Origin: Alphaproteobacteria bacterium
GTDB taxonomy: Bacteria > Pseudomonadota > Alphaproteobacteria > UBA6615
Assembly (NCBI GenBank): GCA_017643325.1
Contig: JAEPNS010000149.1
Coordinates: forward strand, 1 to 7,648
DNA: 7,648 bases
Direction: 5' to 3'
This document shows positions 6,637 to 7,648 of the stretch, piece by piece (positions within the stretch are counted from its first letter, which is position 1; every line of letters begins with the position of its first letter). The notes below the pieces were generated by a model. The model was not told the origin of the DNA, searched no databases, and saw only the letters and a list, made by a program, of their open reading frames with translations. A program made the translations under genes and the position numbers.

Positions 6637-7436
6637 CGGTCCCAGTCGAACAGCGGCGGCTCCTTCGCCAGGAACCGGTCGAGGGCGGCGCGGTGGTATG
6701 CGCTGGCGCTGGCCCCGGCCTGACCGTCGGCTTCGGTGTCGAAGGCTTCGTCTCGGGATGTCTCGAATGTTGCGGCCATGATCCGCTTGGCGCGGGCGAT
6801 GGCGTCGGGCGAGGCGTCGCGGAACCGGGCGGCGAAGGCCTGCGCGCGTTCGAGGACCGTGTCGTCGGCAACGACCTCGAGAACCAGCCCCAGCCTATGC
6901 GCCTCCTCGGCGTCCAGGGTGCGTGCCGTGAAGACCAGTTCCTTGGCGCGCTGCAGCCCGACGAGGCGCGGGAGCGTGTACATGGCACCCCAGTCGGGCA
7001 CGAGGCCGATCTTGCCGAACGACATGGCGAACTTCGCCCGCCGTGCGGCAATCACGAAATCGCATGCGATGGCCAGGGAGAAGCCTGCGCCCGCCGCCGC
7101 GCCGTTGACGGCAGCAATGGTGGGGACCGGCAGGTCGAGCCAGCGCGTCAGGGTCGCGTGGGATTCGGTCATGCGTGCGCGCATGGCCTTGGGACCATTC
7201 TCGCTCACCTCGCGCAGCACCTTGATGTCGCCGCCGGCACAGAAGGCGGGCCCGGCGCCGGTCAGGACCACCGCATACACGGTGTCGCCCGCCATATCGC
7301 CGATCCGCACGACTGCGTCGGCGAATTCCTCGCGCATTGCACCGCCGAGCGGATTGCGGGCCTCCGGGCGATTGAAGGTGATCGTGGCGACGCCGTCGTG
7401 CACGTCGAGCATGAGTTCCGTGTAGGGATCGGCCAT
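6630..7436 (-). CDS. Crotonase/enoyl-CoA hydratase-isomerase family protein without the canonical hydratase glutamates
   Basis: Protein of 268 residues, the normal length for the crotonase superfamily, acting on acyl-CoA thioesters in the cytoplasm. The first oxyanion-hole segment is AFCAGGDIK (residues 64-72) and the second is VNGAAAGAGFSLAIACD (110-126). The IGLVPDWGAMYTLPRLVG stretch (143-160) is typical of PaaG-like and other isomerase-type members. In classical hydratases the two catalytic glutamates align with Ser120 and Phe140, so simple enoyl-CoA hydration is unlikely; Asp148 in VPDWG could be the acid/base, as in isomerases. I chose ATG 7436 (MADPYTEL) over the in-frame GTG at 7445, which adds three residues and lacks a ribosome binding site. 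It is convergent with the operon and divergent from the next gene, so it is a separate transcription unit. Family certain, reaction unknown. Confidence 0.9.
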   Translation of the reverse strand: MADPYTELMLDVHDGVATITFNRPEARNPLGGAMREEFADAVVRIGDMAGDTVYAVVLTGAGPAFCAGGDIKVLREVSENGPKAMRARMTESHATLTRWLDLPVPTIAAVNGAAAGAGFSLAIACDFVIAARRAKFAMSFGKIGLVPDWGAMYTLPRLVGLQRAKELVFTARTLDAEEAHRLGLVLEVVADDTVLERAQAFAARFRDASPDAIARAKRIMAATFETSRDEAFDTEADGQAGASASAYHRAALDRFLAKEPPLFDWDRD

Positions 7437-7453
7437 TTCCGGCACCCGATTTG

Positions 7454-7462
7454 TGGTATGAT
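7454..7462 (+). promoter_or_regulatory. Possible extended -10 promoter element in the divergent intergenic region
   Basis: TGGTATGAT is a TGn extended -10 with a hexamer one base from the TATAAT consensus. It lies in the only AT-richer stretch of the 92-base gap between the minus-strand crotonase gene and the plus-strand gene at 7529. The -35 region (CATTTC, 7434-7439) is poor, which an extended -10 can tolerate. It would give a leader of about 60 bases for the downstream gene. I found no convincing minus-strand promoter. Confidence 0.35.
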
Positions 7463-7515
7463 TTGCTCGAGAAATAGCACGGGATGCCGCGTCAACGCGT
7501 CCCGGTTCCGTGTCC

Positions 7516-7523
7516 GGAGGAGG
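7516..7523 (+). promoter_or_regulatory. Shine-Dalgarno site of the 3'-terminal gene
   Basis: GGAGGAGG ends five bases before the ATG at 7529. A nearer ATG at 7524 is followed by a stop two codons on, so 7529 is the start. Confidence 0.7.
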
Positions 7524-7528
7524 ATGTC

Positions 7529-7648
7529 ATGAGCACTGCCGAGCTGATCGAGCCGACGATCGATCCTGAAACCAAGAACCTGACGTACCGCAACGTGGTC
7601 GCGCGCAACGCGGGCGGCAGCCGGACCGAGGTGTCGGTCCGCGACACG
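7529..7648 (+). CDS. N-terminus of an unidentified protein, possibly OsmC-like, cut by the window end
   Basis: Forty codons are open to the window edge after a strong ribosome binding site. The visible start is MSTAELIEPTIDPETKNLTY, and the later part (GGSRTEVSVRD) could be the first beta strands of an OsmC/Ohr-type protein, which are thiol peroxidases or related proteins. The evidence is only a short strand pattern, so this is a guess; no cysteine or other diagnostic residue has been reached. No signal peptide is apparent. The gene is divergent from the crotonase gene. Confidence 0.6.
   Translation, partial: MSTAELIEPTIDPETKNLTYRNVVARNAGGSRTEVSVRDT

Noticed and set aside
6693..7532. Open plus-strand frame of 279 codons over the crotonase gene
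   Set aside because: The minus-strand product has intact crotonase motifs, while this frame gives no domain and is the shadow.

Overview
The window is GC-rich, densely packed bacterial DNA. Codons strongly prefer G or C in the third position, so long antisense frames stay open by chance. Tight spacing and strong GGAG ribosome binding sites suggest a proteobacterium, perhaps an alphaproteobacterium, but nothing seen fixes the taxon. I see no tRNA, rRNA, CRISPR array or mobile element.

Layout. Positions 1-6629 hold one run of six plus-strand genes that looks like a single operon: the 3' part of a short-chain dehydrogenase (1-516), a small SRPBCC-fold protein (571-975), a class D flavin monooxygenase with acyl-CoA dehydrogenase fold (990-2183), a molybdopterin enzyme large subunit (2195-5197), its iron-sulfur small subunit (5194-6045) and a SAM-dependent methyltransferase (6042-6629). 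Gaps shrink from 54 to 14 to 11 bases, and the last two junctions overlap by 4 bases. A crotonase-family gene (7436-6630, minus strand) meets the operon tail to tail with no base between the stop codons. A divergent plus-strand gene begins at 7529 and runs off the window.

The centrepiece is the molybdenum pair. It closely resembles pyrogallol-phloroglucinol transhydroxylase, known from the anaerobe Pelobacter acidigallici; resorcinol hydroxylase RhLS of Azoarcus is a more distant relative. The Mo-ligand serine, the catalytic His/Asp/Tyr set and even their spacing match the transhydroxylase as I remember it. Three features differ. The large subunit has an extra N-terminal region of about 119-137 residues that looks like an SCP2-type fold. 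The small subunit has lost three cysteines that should all belong to the same [4Fe-4S] cluster, leaving ligands for two complete clusters. One active-site tryptophan appears to be phenylalanine.

Working model (inference): a phenolic or polycyclic substrate is hydroxylated with O2 by the flavin monooxygenase, hydroxyl groups are rearranged or added by the Mo enzyme, and the dehydrogenase, SRPBCC protein and methyltransferase carry out or assist neighbouring steps. An oxygenase-type gene beside an enzyme known mainly from anaerobic phenol metabolism is what makes the region interesting. The substrate cannot be read from the sequence.
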